Under the pieces are notes generated by a model. The model had not been told where the DNA came from, ran no database searches, and saw nothing but the letters and a program-made list of their open reading frames with translations. 64,000 bases of DNA from Membranihabitans maritimus (GTDB lineage: Bacteria; Bacteroidota; Bacteroidia; Chitinophagales; Saprospiraceae): positions 62,001 through 126,000 of the forward strand of contig NZ_JAJSLW010000014.1 of the NCBI RefSeq assembly GCF_021729145.1, read 5' to 3'. Within the stretch, counting starts at the first letter, position 1. Each line of letters starts with the position of its first letter. The position numbers and the translations under genes were made by a program. Positions 8,634 to 17,038 of the stretch are shown in pieces.

Positions 8634-9719
8634 ATGAATAGAACAATTTACATAATCTTGTTGTCAATGGTTTTAGTAAACACCCTTGTTGCTTCGAGAG
8701 CTCTGGTTGTACCGGATACAACTATTATGGTCAAGGCTATTGCAGGAATGCAGTATGATAAGGTGAGATTAAAAGTCAAACCCGGGACTCAGGTGAAATT
8801 AGTTCTTTCAAATGAAGATGATATGAGTCATAATCTGGTCGTCACCCAATCTGAATCGAGAGTTAAAGTGGTTGAAGCTGGAATGGCTTTAGCAGAAAAA
8901 GGGCCTGAAATGGATTTTATTCCTGCGATTCCAGAAGTATTATGGTCTATTCCTGTTGTGGCACCGGGAGAAGAGAAATTTGTTGTGTTTACAGCTCCAT
9001 CAGAAGAATCAATACTCCCGTTTGTATGTACATATCCCGGGCACGGTTATATTATGTATGGAGCAATTTATGTTCAACTTTCTGACCTCCCACCATTACA
9101 CAATGATACAAATATTCCTGAGTTCAGGAGGAATAATCAAAAGGCAAGTGCCGGTAATACGGATCATATTCACACACAACCTCATCCGTACAATTTGGAC
9201 CCTCCTTATTATTACAGAATATTCATGCCCGACGCCACCCCGGCTTCCATTGCAATTAGATTATCAGACAATGTTTCCTGTTGCTGGGATGCAGGTCCTT
9301 GTAATCTATTATATGCCTGGAATGGTGGTTTTATAGATAATTCTGTGGCCTGGAAAGGACACAAGAACACCGAATCCAAAATATTAGGAGAAATTTTTTA
9401 TAAAAATCATGATACACAATTATTGCGCTTTGGGGATGCTTCGAACATAACGAATAAGATTGAATTTAAGGGGTATACCTTAGAAGAGGGTTTTCCCGTA
9501 TTTAAATATTCTGTTGATGGCTATGTAGTGAATGAAAAAATTACCGTTGGCGGTAATAAAGATGAACTTATACGCGAATTTTCAATTGAAAATCTGGATA
9601 CTGATATTTGGATTCCTTATGACCCAAATGTTATGGTAAGTTCAGGAGCACGGAAAAACGGTTATATCCAAATCCCATCAAGTGAAGGCAGTAGATTTTC
9701 ATTAACCATTAAAAATTAA
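8634..9719 (+). CDS. Azurin/plastocyanin-like cupredoxin with extra C-terminal domain (copy 1)
   Basis: Exported blue-copper-type protein (361 aa). After a signal peptide (about residues 1-22) comes a cupredoxin domain (about 28-148) with ligands H66 (in MSHN), C132, H137 (in CTYPGH) and M141. The Cys-x4-His-x3-Met spacing is exactly that of azurin, so an electron-transfer type I copper site is well supported. After a His-rich linker, residues about 190-361 form a second domain that opens YYRIFMPDATPASIAIRL and includes a CCWDAGPC segment and a WNGGF motif. I do not recognise a defined function for it, but it recurs in the paralogue at 21960-23090. The next gene, 7 bp on, is a beta-propeller lipoprotein, and the same pair occurs again in region 2. 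Likely role: electron acceptor for a periplasmic dehydrogenase (inference). Confidence 0.85.
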   Translation: MNRTIYIILLSMVLVNTLVASRALVVPDTTIMVKAIAGMQYDKVRLKVKPGTQVKLVLSNEDDMSHNLVVTQSESRVKVVEAGMALAEKGPEMDFIPAIPEVLWSIPVVAPGEEKFVVFTAPSEESILPFVCTYPGHGYIMYGAIYVQLSDLPPLHNDTNIPEFRRNNQKASAGNTDHIHTQPHPYNLDPPYYYRIFMPDATPASIAIRLSDNVSCCWDAGPCNLLYAWNGGFIDNSVAWKGHKNTESKILGEIFYKNHDTQLLRFGDASNITNKIEFKGYTLEEGFPVFKYSVDGYVVNEKITVGGNKDELIREFSIENLDTDIWIPYDPNVMVSSGARKNGYIQIPSSEGSRFSLTIKN

Positions 9720-9726
9720 TCCCAAA

Positions 9727-11247
9727 ATGATAAATCTATTTTCTAATCAAATGTATACGGTTACTATTTCCATTTTTACAATTTTGCTTTTTTCTTGTGA
9801 TTCAAATACTGAGAATAGTCATTCCGAATCCTATATAGTGGAGGATATATCATTGCCTGAAGGGCTGACAGGAGAGGTAGGAGGACTGGATTTTCTTCCT
9901 AATGGTAATCTTATTGCCTGTTTCCATCGAGGGGAAATTATGACCTATGATTTAGAGACAAAAGAGTGGAATTTATTTGCCTATGGACTACACGATCCTC
10001 TGGGAATCCAAGTAATAAATAATTCAGAGATTCTTGTTATGCAGCAGCCGGAGTTAACCAGAATCGTCGATACAGATGGAGATGGGAGTGCTGATCTGTA
10101 TGAAACAGTTACAGATGATTTTGGTCTGTCCGGAAATTATCATGAATTTAATTATGGACCGGTTTTAGATACCGATGGAAATATTTATATAGCCTTGAAT
10201 ACTGCTTCTTCAGGGGCTGGATTTAAAGAAATTGTAAGAGGGGAATTAGATCTTCGGGGAATGGATGGAAAAGATGGTAAGAAGCAAATGTATTCTGTGG
10301 TCCCATATAGGGGGTGGATGATGCAAATTTCTAAAGAAGGTGATGTAAAACCCTTTGCTTATGGACTCAGGTCTCCTAATGGATTGGGATTTGACCAGGA
10401 TGGTAATTTATTTGTAGCTGATAACCAGGGTGATTGGGTTTCAACCAGTGCCTTGTATCATATTCAAGAAAACAATTTCTATGGGCACCCTGCCAGTTTG
10501 GTATGGAAAGAGGATTGGACAGGCGGAAATCCCTTTGAAACTCCTATTGGTGAACTTGATGGAATGAGGACGAAAGCTTCTGTATTGTTCCCCCAGGGCA
10601 TCATGGCGAATTCACCCTCTCAACCACTTTTTGACCCTACAAACGGACGTTTTGGGCCTTTTGCCGGTCAATTATTTATTGGAGAAATGAATCGGGAAAG
10701 AATTGTCCGCGTTATGCTGGAAGAGGTGAATGGTCAGATACAAGGTGCATGTGTACCTTTTATGGATAATAAGGGGTTGAGAAAAGGAAATAACCGATTG
10801 GCATTTGCCCCGGATGGAAGTCTTTGGGTAGGACAAACTGAGCACGGTTGGGCAGGTGCGAAAGGCATCCAAAGGATAAGATATACAGGAACCAGACCTT
10901 TTGAGGTCTATTCAGTAAATTTAACAAAGGACGGATTTGATCTGAATTTTACAACCCCTGTATCAGAGACTGTATTTGATTCTGCTCAAATTCAAATTAG
11001 ACATTATTTCTATGATTATTACAAAAAGGATTTGGATGAACCGGTAGATAAATCCATTCAGGTTGATGTACAGGAGGTAGCCGTTTCCGATTTATCTGTT
11101 TCCCGGGATGGGAAAAAATTGTCTCTGGAATTACCGGAACTCAAGGCCGGCTACATTTATGAATTTAAGCTTGGAAATCTCAAAAGCGCAGATGGCAAAA
11201 TCCTGGAAAACAATCTTATTTGTTACACCTTAAATCATCTAAAATGA
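9727..11247 (+). CDS. PQQ/sorbosone-dehydrogenase-like beta-propeller lipoprotein (copy 1)
   Basis: Periplasmic or surface lipoprotein (506 aa, lipobox FSC with Cys24). The body is a six-bladed-propeller-type protein with repeated GxxFxPDG/NG strands, for example LDFLPNGNLIACF and RLAFAPDGSLWVG. It resembles the putative membrane-bound dehydrogenases of Planctomycetes and Verrucomicrobia. A calcium-type loop DTDGDGSADLYE lies at about residues 116-128. A conserved GLRSPNGLGFDQDGNLFVADNQGDW stretch marks the centre. It ends with a beta-sandwich-like tail and has no heme motif of its own, which fits use of the upstream cupredoxin as partner. Its stop overlaps the start of the DegT gene by 4 bp (ATGA). 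Substrate is unknown. Confidence 0.85.
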   Translation: MINLFSNQMYTVTISIFTILLFSCDSNTENSHSESYIVEDISLPEGLTGEVGGLDFLPNGNLIACFHRGEIMTYDLETKEWNLFAYGLHDPLGIQVINNSEILVMQQPELTRIVDTDGDGSADLYETVTDDFGLSGNYHEFNYGPVLDTDGNIYIALNTASSGAGFKEIVRGELDLRGMDGKDGKKQMYSVVPYRGWMMQISKEGDVKPFAYGLRSPNGLGFDQDGNLFVADNQGDWVSTSALYHIQENNFYGHPASLVWKEDWTGGNPFETPIGELDGMRTKASVLFPQGIMANSPSQPLFDPTNGRFGPFAGQLFIGEMNRERIVRVMLEEVNGQIQGACVPFMDNKGLRKGNNRLAFAPDGSLWVGQTEHGWAGAKGIQRIRYTGTRPFEVYSVNLTKDGFDLNFTTPVSETVFDSAQIQIRHYFYDYYKKDLDEPVDKSIQVDVQEVAVSDLSVSRDGKKLSLELPELKAGYIYEFKLGNLKSADGKILENNLICYTLNHLK

Positions 11248-12605
11248 TCAAAAAGAAAATTAACAGAAGAAAATTTATATCAACTCTTTCTGCAGGAACA
11301 GCTGCAGGGGCTATCTCCCCAGGCATTTTACCTCCGTTTTATATCAATTCTGGCAGTAATACCCTGGCTGCAATGGGGGGAACTCCGGTCGTACCTTCTG
11401 CTAAAATTGGTGTAGATTGGCCTTATATAGACGAAAATGTGGTAAACTCTGTAGTAGAAACTACCAAAAGCGGGATCTGGAGCCGAATTCAATCCAGAAA
11501 TGGAAAGGTGCCGACATTTGAAGGGGTATTTGCAGAAATGATGAATGCAGGTTATTGTGTGGCAACGGGTTCGGGTACACAAGCACTTAGCACGGCAGTA
11601 TTCGCCCTGGGCATTGGCCCGGGAGATGAAGTGATTACTTCGCCGTATTCTGATTTTGGGACCATTTCTTCTATATTGACTTGCAGGGCCTTACCGGTTT
11701 TGGCCGATTTAGATCCCGAGTCATTTCAATTGGATCCGAAGAAGGTAGAGAAAAAGATAAATGCCAACACCAAAGCTATCATGCCTGTCCATATTTCGGG
11801 TTTACCTGCCAATATGGAGGAGATCATGGAGTTGGCAGAAAAATATAATTTAAAAGTTATCGAGGACGCGTGTCAGGCTCCTTTCTCTCGCTATCAGGGG
11901 CAGGAAATTGGTTTAATAGGGGATTTGGGATGTATTAGTTTTCAGGCGAGCAAAGCCATAGCTTGTGGAGAAGGTGGCGCTGTAATAGGAAATGACAAGG
12001 AATTAATGGAAGAATGTTATACGATCCAAAACAGAGGCTCTTCACGCCAGGGAAAGAATGAAACTATAGGACCGAAGTATCGGATGAATGAATTTGAAGG
12101 GGCTGTATTGATGGGACAGATCAAAGGGGCGAAAGAGCGATTTTATACGCGGGACAAAAATGCAACATTTTTAAATGATCAATTCAAAGATTTACCGGGT
12201 GCAAAACCTCAGAAGCAATATGATGGTACGGAGAGTGGATCGTATTATCGCTATGCCTTGTCTTATAATCAGGAGGCTTTTAATGGGGCGGACCGATCAA
12301 AATTTTTAAAGGCCGTTGTGGCAGAAGGGATTCCATTGAGTTCTTATATTCGTAACGGATTTCACAGAGAACCCTGGGTGGACCATGTTTTGGGATTAAA
12401 AGAATATCAAACCATGTACAGTAGTGAAAGACTTATGGAGTTCAAAGAAAGTATGGATATGCCTAATTGTGATAAAGTTACCGATGAGACCCATGTGTCC
12501 CTTTGGGGCTCAGGCATACTGTTGGGCAGTCAGGAAGAAATGCAAATGATCGTCGATGGGGTGATGAAAGTCTATGAAAACCGGCACCAATTGAAGGATC
12601 TTTAA
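11244..12605 (+). CDS. Tat-exported DegT/DnrJ/EryC1/StrS-type PLP enzyme
   Basis: PLP-dependent fold-type I protein (453 aa) of the sugar-aminotransferase family. I use ATG 11244, which overlaps the previous stop as ATGA; a TTG at 11220 would bury the signal. The N-terminus is a clear twin-arginine signal (NRRKFI, then a small-residue hydrophobic stretch to about 25). The catalytic Lys is K237 (FQASKAIACGEGG), the cofactor Asp is D208 (IEDAC), and the VATGSGTQAL phosphate-binding loop is present. Family members are normally cytoplasmic, so export of a folded, cofactor-loaded enzyme through Tat is the odd feature. Without an obvious periplasmic amino donor it may perform another PLP reaction. 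Family is firm, role unknown. Confidence 0.88.
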   Translation: MIKKKINRRKFISTLSAGTAAGAISPGILPPFYINSGSNTLAAMGGTPVVPSAKIGVDWPYIDENVVNSVVETTKSGIWSRIQSRNGKVPTFEGVFAEMMNAGYCVATGSGTQALSTAVFALGIGPGDEVITSPYSDFGTISSILTCRALPVLADLDPESFQLDPKKVEKKINANTKAIMPVHISGLPANMEEIMELAEKYNLKVIEDACQAPFSRYQGQEIGLIGDLGCISFQASKAIACGEGGAVIGNDKELMEECYTIQNRGSSRQGKNETIGPKYRMNEFEGAVLMGQIKGAKERFYTRDKNATFLNDQFKDLPGAKPQKQYDGTESGSYYRYALSYNQEAFNGADRSKFLKAVVAEGIPLSSYIRNGFHREPWVDHVLGLKEYQTMYSSERLMEFKESMDMPNCDKVTDETHVSLWGSGILLGSQEEMQMIVDGVMKVYENRHQLKDL

Positions 12606-12635
12606 CAAAATTTATTTGTAGCAGAACAACACATC

Positions 12636-13652
12636 ATGACCAAAAAAATTAACAGGCGGAATTTCTGTCAAAACACTTTGCTGTCATCAGCCGCATTGGC
12701 TTTTCCTGGAAGTATTTTAGGACAAAAAGAGGTTAACGACTTTCCTGAAAGGGAAGCAAATAAGATAAAAGGGGATGGTCCAGAAATTATTGATACGTAT
12801 GTACAATTATTCGATTATCCTTTTAGGAATTTAAAATATTCTCAAACCGGTGACCTTATTAACAAGCTCCGTAAACATAAGATTTCCGAGGCATGGGCGG
12901 GCAGTTTTGAACACCTGTTTCACAAAAATATTGATTTAGCCAATCGAAAATTGCGCGGAGAAGTGGATACAAAAGGCAAAGATATGCTGGTGCCTGTGGG
13001 CAGTGTGAATCTTACCTGGCCGGATTGGGAAGAAGATCTTCGACGGTGTAAGGAAGAATACCAAATGGATATCGTTCGAATATTTCCACTCTATCAAATG
13101 AATGAACTGAGTGGAGAAAAATTTGAAAAATTTGTCCAATTGGCAACGCGGTATCAAATGTTGATACAGATTGTAGGAGATGTAGAAGACCGTCGACATC
13201 ATCATCCGTTGTTGGAAATTCGAAATATTGATTTTGCTCCTCTCGTGGATATTGGAAAGAAGTATTCGAAGGCCCGAATACAGCTATTGCATTGGAATAG
13301 AAGAATTAATAAAAATCTATTGGGACAAATGACAGGAGAGTCCCACCATATGTTTGGGAAAAACCGCCTACACGGTTTGGATGATAAAATATTAAAGAGG
13401 TTGGGTGATGAAACCAATATAGTCTTTGATATTTCAAGAGTGGAAGGAGCCGGAGAAGTAGGTGGATTAATCCATGGAGATTCGTGGTATGGTCCTGACA
13501 CCAAAATTCCTGCTGAACGTTTTTTATTTGGATCTTATGCACCGTATTTTCCTGTCGAATCGGCCTTGCTTAAGCTTTTTGAATACCCCATGAGCGAATC
13601 CGAATTGAGAAGTATCATGAGGGACAATGCAGAGAAATTACTAAAGATTTGA
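12636..13652 (+). CDS. Tat-exported amidohydrolase-like protein without HxH
   Basis: Third amidohydrolase-2-type protein of the run (338 aa), with a twin-arginine signal (NRRNFC at residues 6-11) and a cleavage zone near residue 30. The first barrel strand reads EIIDTYVQLFDYPF, where HxH is expected, so the usual metal ligands are missing. A QLLHWNRR strand gives a possible later His and the final strand reads RFLFGSYAPYF. It starts 30 bp after the exported DegT gene, so two Tat substrates are probably co-expressed. It could be a lactonase-like hydrolase, or a divergent fold with another job. Confidence 0.75.
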   Translation: MTKKINRRNFCQNTLLSSAALAFPGSILGQKEVNDFPEREANKIKGDGPEIIDTYVQLFDYPFRNLKYSQTGDLINKLRKHKISEAWAGSFEHLFHKNIDLANRKLRGEVDTKGKDMLVPVGSVNLTWPDWEEDLRRCKEEYQMDIVRIFPLYQMNELSGEKFEKFVQLATRYQMLIQIVGDVEDRRHHHPLLEIRNIDFAPLVDIGKKYSKARIQLLHWNRRINKNLLGQMTGESHHMFGKNRLHGLDDKILKRLGDETNIVFDISRVEGAGEVGGLIHGDSWYGPDTKIPAERFLFGSYAPYFPVESALLKLFEYPMSESELRSIMRDNAEKLLKI

Positions 13653-13711
13653 GTTGTAATCCAGGACGATAAATCTGTGGGCTTATATCAAATACTTAAA
13701 ATATACTAATA

Positions 13712-14599
13712 ATGAAAAAGGACTTCCAAGTTTTCGATCCCAGTCAATACGGTCTCCCTACCCTAGAGGAATTAAAGGATTTTCGTATTTGGGATACACA
13801 TTACCATGGGTATTTGACCGGAGGTGATCCTATCGCTCAAAATGAAAAGATGTTGTCTTATGTCAAAAGAATGGGGGTAGAAAGAGTTGTTTCAGTAGAT
13901 ATCGGGGGGACCCTTCCACGTCCGTTGGAACCCAAACCATACGATGATGAAAAGAGAAAGTTTCTTGAAGATAATGCGAATTTTTTTTCTGGGATTATTC
14001 CTATTGATCCTGGTTTTCCGGACGAGAGTGTGAAAAAGATGGAAGAATGGATAGAAAGCGGTCCTTGTATCGGAATCAAATACGTTGGCGGAAATCAACT
14101 GGGTGTTACCTGTGACCACCCCAATAATGATATTATAATAAATAAAGCGAAGGAACTTGATGCTGTCATTTATATTCATACCTGGATTAAAACCGGCGGA
14201 GATCCCCGGGTGATTGGGGGAGCAAACCTTGATGGTGAATCTGCCCCATGGCATGTAGCCGAATTGGCTCAGCGCTTTCCCGACACCAAAATGATTTGCG
14301 GCCATGCAGGGGGCGATTGGGAACTGGGAACAAGAGCGATTCGCAAATATGAAAATGTGTTTTTTGAATTTAGTGGTGCGGATCCGCATTCCGGTTCAGT
14401 TGACCTCGCGGTGAATGAATTGGGTGCAGATAGAATCGTATGGGGGGGACATGGTCCGAGTCGTTCGTATTCGACGGAAATATCAAAAGTGTTAGATGCC
14501 TCTATTTCACATGAAGAAAGAGTCAAAATATTTGGCGGTAATTACCGAATTCTGGCAGCGAAAATATTTGAGAAAAAGGGACTTTCTCTAAAACCCTGA
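13712..14599 (+). CDS. Amidohydrolase-2 family enzyme (tandem copy A)
   Basis: Cytoplasmic TIM-barrel hydrolase (295 aa, no signal). It keeps the metal motif D28-T-H30-Y-H32, a barrel His in YIHTW (H156) and CGHAGG (H198). The last strand reads RIVWGGHGPSRSY, so the usual terminal GTD/GSD aspartate is replaced by a GGH pattern. Its neighbour 24 bp downstream is clearly a duplicate, with the same opening (FDP.QYG.P), the same WDTHYHG and the same C-terminal strand. Members of this family hydrolyse lactones or decarboxylate acids; with the dehydrogenase-like genes around it a lactonase or related hydrolase is the simplest guess. Confidence 0.85.
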   Translation: MKKDFQVFDPSQYGLPTLEELKDFRIWDTHYHGYLTGGDPIAQNEKMLSYVKRMGVERVVSVDIGGTLPRPLEPKPYDDEKRKFLEDNANFFSGIIPIDPGFPDESVKKMEEWIESGPCIGIKYVGGNQLGVTCDHPNNDIIINKAKELDAVIYIHTWIKTGGDPRVIGGANLDGESAPWHVAELAQRFPDTKMICGHAGGDWELGTRAIRKYENVFFEFSGADPHSGSVDLAVNELGADRIVWGGHGPSRSYSTEISKVLDASISHEERVKIFGGNYRILAAKIFEKKGLSLKP

Positions 14600-14623
14600 T
14601 ATCTTATTCAAAATTGTACCAAA

Positions 14624-15505
14624 ATGAACCACTTTGTTTTCGATCCTATGCAATACGGAATACCGGATAGAGAGCAATTGAAGGATTTAAGAATTTGGGA
14701 TACCCATTATCACGGTTTTTTGAATGATGAAGATCCGATATCTTACAATGAAAAAATGATGAAGTTCGTTTCCCGGATGGGTGTGGAAAGAGTGATTGCT
14801 TTGGATGTAGGTGGTACAAGGAAAGTTCCCTTTGGGTCTTCTCCGTTTGATAAGGAAAAGAGGTCATACCTGCAAAGGAACAGTGCAAACCTTTCCGGAA
14901 TAATTCGAATTGATCCGAGTTATCCGGAAAAAAGCATGAGGAAGATGGAAGCGTGGATTGAAAAGGGCCCTTGTATTGGGATTAAGTATGCGGGGTTCAA
15001 CGATAAGGGGATTACATGTGATCATCCGAATAATAATGATATTGTTCAAAAGGCAATGAGCCTCAGTGCAATCATATATATCCATACCTGGATCAAGACA
15101 GGAGGTAGTCCCCGAATTCCCGGGGGAGGAAATTATTCCGGGGAATCCACTCCCTGGCATGTTGTCAACCTGGCAAAGAGATTCCCCGATACTGTTTTTA
15201 TATGCGGACATGCCGGTGGAGATTGGGAATTGGGTGTCAGAGCAATCCGGGAATGTGAAAATGTATTTCTGGAGTTTTGTGGTTCCGACCCTCATTCGGG
15301 ATCGGTGGATCTGGCGGTAAATGAACTGGGTGCAGACCGGATCGTATGGGGTGGTCATGGACCGAGCCGGTCGTATTCCACAGAGTTAGCAAAAGTTCTG
15401 GATGCATCGATCTCTCATGATAATCGGACTAAGATATTGGGTGGGAATTACAGGGATTTGACGCGGTCAATTTTTAAAAAGAAAGGACTTGCTATTGATC
15501 CCTAG
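14624..15505 (+). CDS. Amidohydrolase-2 family enzyme (tandem copy B)
   Basis: Paralogue of the preceding gene (293 aa), aligned along its whole length. It has W-D-T-H28-Y-H30-G, YIHTWIKTGG, CGHAGGDWELG and the same GGHGPSRSY final strand. The two differ mainly around residues 33-45 and 65-80, which line the barrel mouth in this fold, so different but related substrates are possible. There is no signal peptide. It is co-directional with a sulfatase 35 bp downstream. Confidence 0.85.
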   Translation: MNHFVFDPMQYGIPDREQLKDLRIWDTHYHGFLNDEDPISYNEKMMKFVSRMGVERVIALDVGGTRKVPFGSSPFDKEKRSYLQRNSANLSGIIRIDPSYPEKSMRKMEAWIEKGPCIGIKYAGFNDKGITCDHPNNNDIVQKAMSLSAIIYIHTWIKTGGSPRIPGGGNYSGESTPWHVVNLAKRFPDTVFICGHAGGDWELGVRAIRECENVFLEFCGSDPHSGSVDLAVNELGADRIVWGGHGPSRSYSTELAKVLDASISHDNRTKILGGNYRDLTRSIFKKKGLAIDP

Positions 15506-15540
15506 ATCAAAACCAAAACCTATAACAAAATGGAATCATT

Positions 15541-16938
15541 ATGAAATTTATAAATTGGATGATTACAGGACTGATGTTGAGCATTCCTTTAATCGGATTA
15601 ATCGCCCAGGAAAAGAAGCCTAATATTATTCTCATAATCTCCGATGATCAGGGGTATCACGACCTGGGATCCTATGGGAACGCAGTCATTAAGACACCCA
15701 ATCTGGATCAATTGGCAGAAGAGGGAGTACGATTAACCAATTTTTATACCACTGGATCCGGCTGTACTCCTTCCAGAAGTGGTTTATTGACAGGAAGATA
15801 CCCTCAGCGAAACGGGACCTTTGAACTTTTCCGGAACAATATGGTAAACTACGGACATAAATATACGGAATATGAGTACAGTGTTTCTCCTGAACGAATA
15901 CTGGGGACAGACTTGAGGGAGGTGTTTATATCCGAAGTGTTGAAGGAAGCCGGGTACAGGAATGGTTATTTCGGAAAGTGGGATCTCGGACAGTTACAAA
16001 GATACTTGCCTTTGCAGCAGGGGTTTGACGATTTTTACGGATTTGCCAATACGGGAATTGATTATTTCACGCACGAAAGATATGGTGCGCCGTCGATGTT
16101 GGATGGAAATGAACCAACCACCCGTGACAAAGGTATTTACGCTACAGATTTATTTGAGCGAGAAAGCCTTGAGTTTCTCAGGCAAAATAGCGAATCTCCC
16201 TTCTTTCTGTATCTTTCTTTTAATGCACCGCATTTGCCCTCTACACTGGATCCTGAATTAAGGGGTGTTGTGCAAGCCACTGAAGAATACCTTGACCTTT
16301 ACCCGGAGGATACTTCGCGGGAAGAAAAGAAACGAAGGGGGTATATGGCTGCAGTTACACAAATGGATCATGCCATTGGAAGTATTCTCAATGAGGTAGA
16401 AAAAATGGGGGAAGAAAATAATACTCTGGTGATATTTCTCTCGGACAACGGAGGTTCATTGGGAAATGCGGATAATTTTCCTCTTCGGGGTGGAAAGGCT
16501 CAATTTTTTGAGGGAGGCATAAGGGTCCCTTGTATTGTTAAATGGCCTGGGCAAATACCTCCTGGTACTGTGAGTGATGAGTTCCTTTCAGCTCTTGAGA
16601 TTTTTCCTACCATCGTGAATGCTGCCCATTGGTCATTACCAAAAAATATTGTTTATGATGGATTTGATATGATGCCAGTGCTCAAAGGCGGGAAACAGTC
16701 TGATAGAACAAAAATGTTTTGGCAGTTTAGAGGGGATATTGCCACGCGAATTGACAATTGGAAATGGATAGATTCCAGGAGGGGAACCGGATTATTCAAT
16801 TTATCCGAAGATATAAGCGAGACCACAGATCTTTCGGAACAATACCCTGATATACTATCCAGGATGAAAATGGAATTTGGTACGTGGAAAAAGGAAATGG
16901 AAAATGCCGAACCGCGGGGCCCTTTTAAGGATTTTTAG
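15541..16938 (+). CDS. Secreted sulfatase (formylglycine-dependent, S1-type)
   Basis: Type I sulfatase (465 aa) that would remove sulfate esters from a carbohydrate in the periplasm or outside the cell. A Sec signal peptide ends at about residue 22 (LIAQ). The metal site opens with ISDDQG, the formylglycine motif is C75-T-P-S-R with downstream LLTGR, and the C-terminal part has the DNGG(S) metal motif. The Cys-type motif means it needs a formylglycine-generating enzyme, which is not in this window. As the last gene of the run it suggests that the imported substrate is, or is attached to, a sulfated molecule. Confidence 0.93.
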   Translation: MKFINWMITGLMLSIPLIGLIAQEKKPNIILIISDDQGYHDLGSYGNAVIKTPNLDQLAEEGVRLTNFYTTGSGCTPSRSGLLTGRYPQRNGTFELFRNNMVNYGHKYTEYEYSVSPERILGTDLREVFISEVLKEAGYRNGYFGKWDLGQLQRYLPLQQGFDDFYGFANTGIDYFTHERYGAPSMLDGNEPTTRDKGIYATDLFERESLEFLRQNSESPFFLYLSFNAPHLPSTLDPELRGVVQATEEYLDLYPEDTSREEKKRRGYMAAVTQMDHAIGSILNEVEKMGEENNTLVIFLSDNGGSLGNADNFPLRGGKAQFFEGGIRVPCIVKWPGQIPPGTVSDEFLSALEIFPTIVNAAHWSLPKNIVYDGFDMMPVLKGGKQSDRTKMFWQFRGDIATRIDNWKWIDSRRGTGLFNLSEDISETTDLSEQYPDILSRMKMEFGTWKKEMENAEPRGPFKDF

Positions 16939-16976
16939 GTTTTAATTGACCTCTAAGATTTTATTGGCAGAAAAAA

Positions 16977-17007
16977 TTTGCCCGTTTAATGAAAATACCT
17001 ATCTTTC
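16977..17007 (+). promoter_or_regulatory. Bacteroidota-type promoter for region 2
   Basis: TTTG (16977-16980), a 19-bp spacer and TATCTTTC (17000-17007) match the Bacteroidota -33/-7 promoter with only the last G changed. Transcription would start near 17014, about 25 bp before the Nramp-like gene. This marks a new transcription unit after the sulfatase. Confidence 0.55.
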
Positions 17008-17038
17008 GGTAACGTACCCGTAAATTGATTTTCATATC

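Noticed and set aside
13892-15358. Two similar minus-strand frames opposite the tandem amidohydrolases
   Set aside because: Their mutual similarity is explained by duplication of the plus-strand genes; they are shadow frames.
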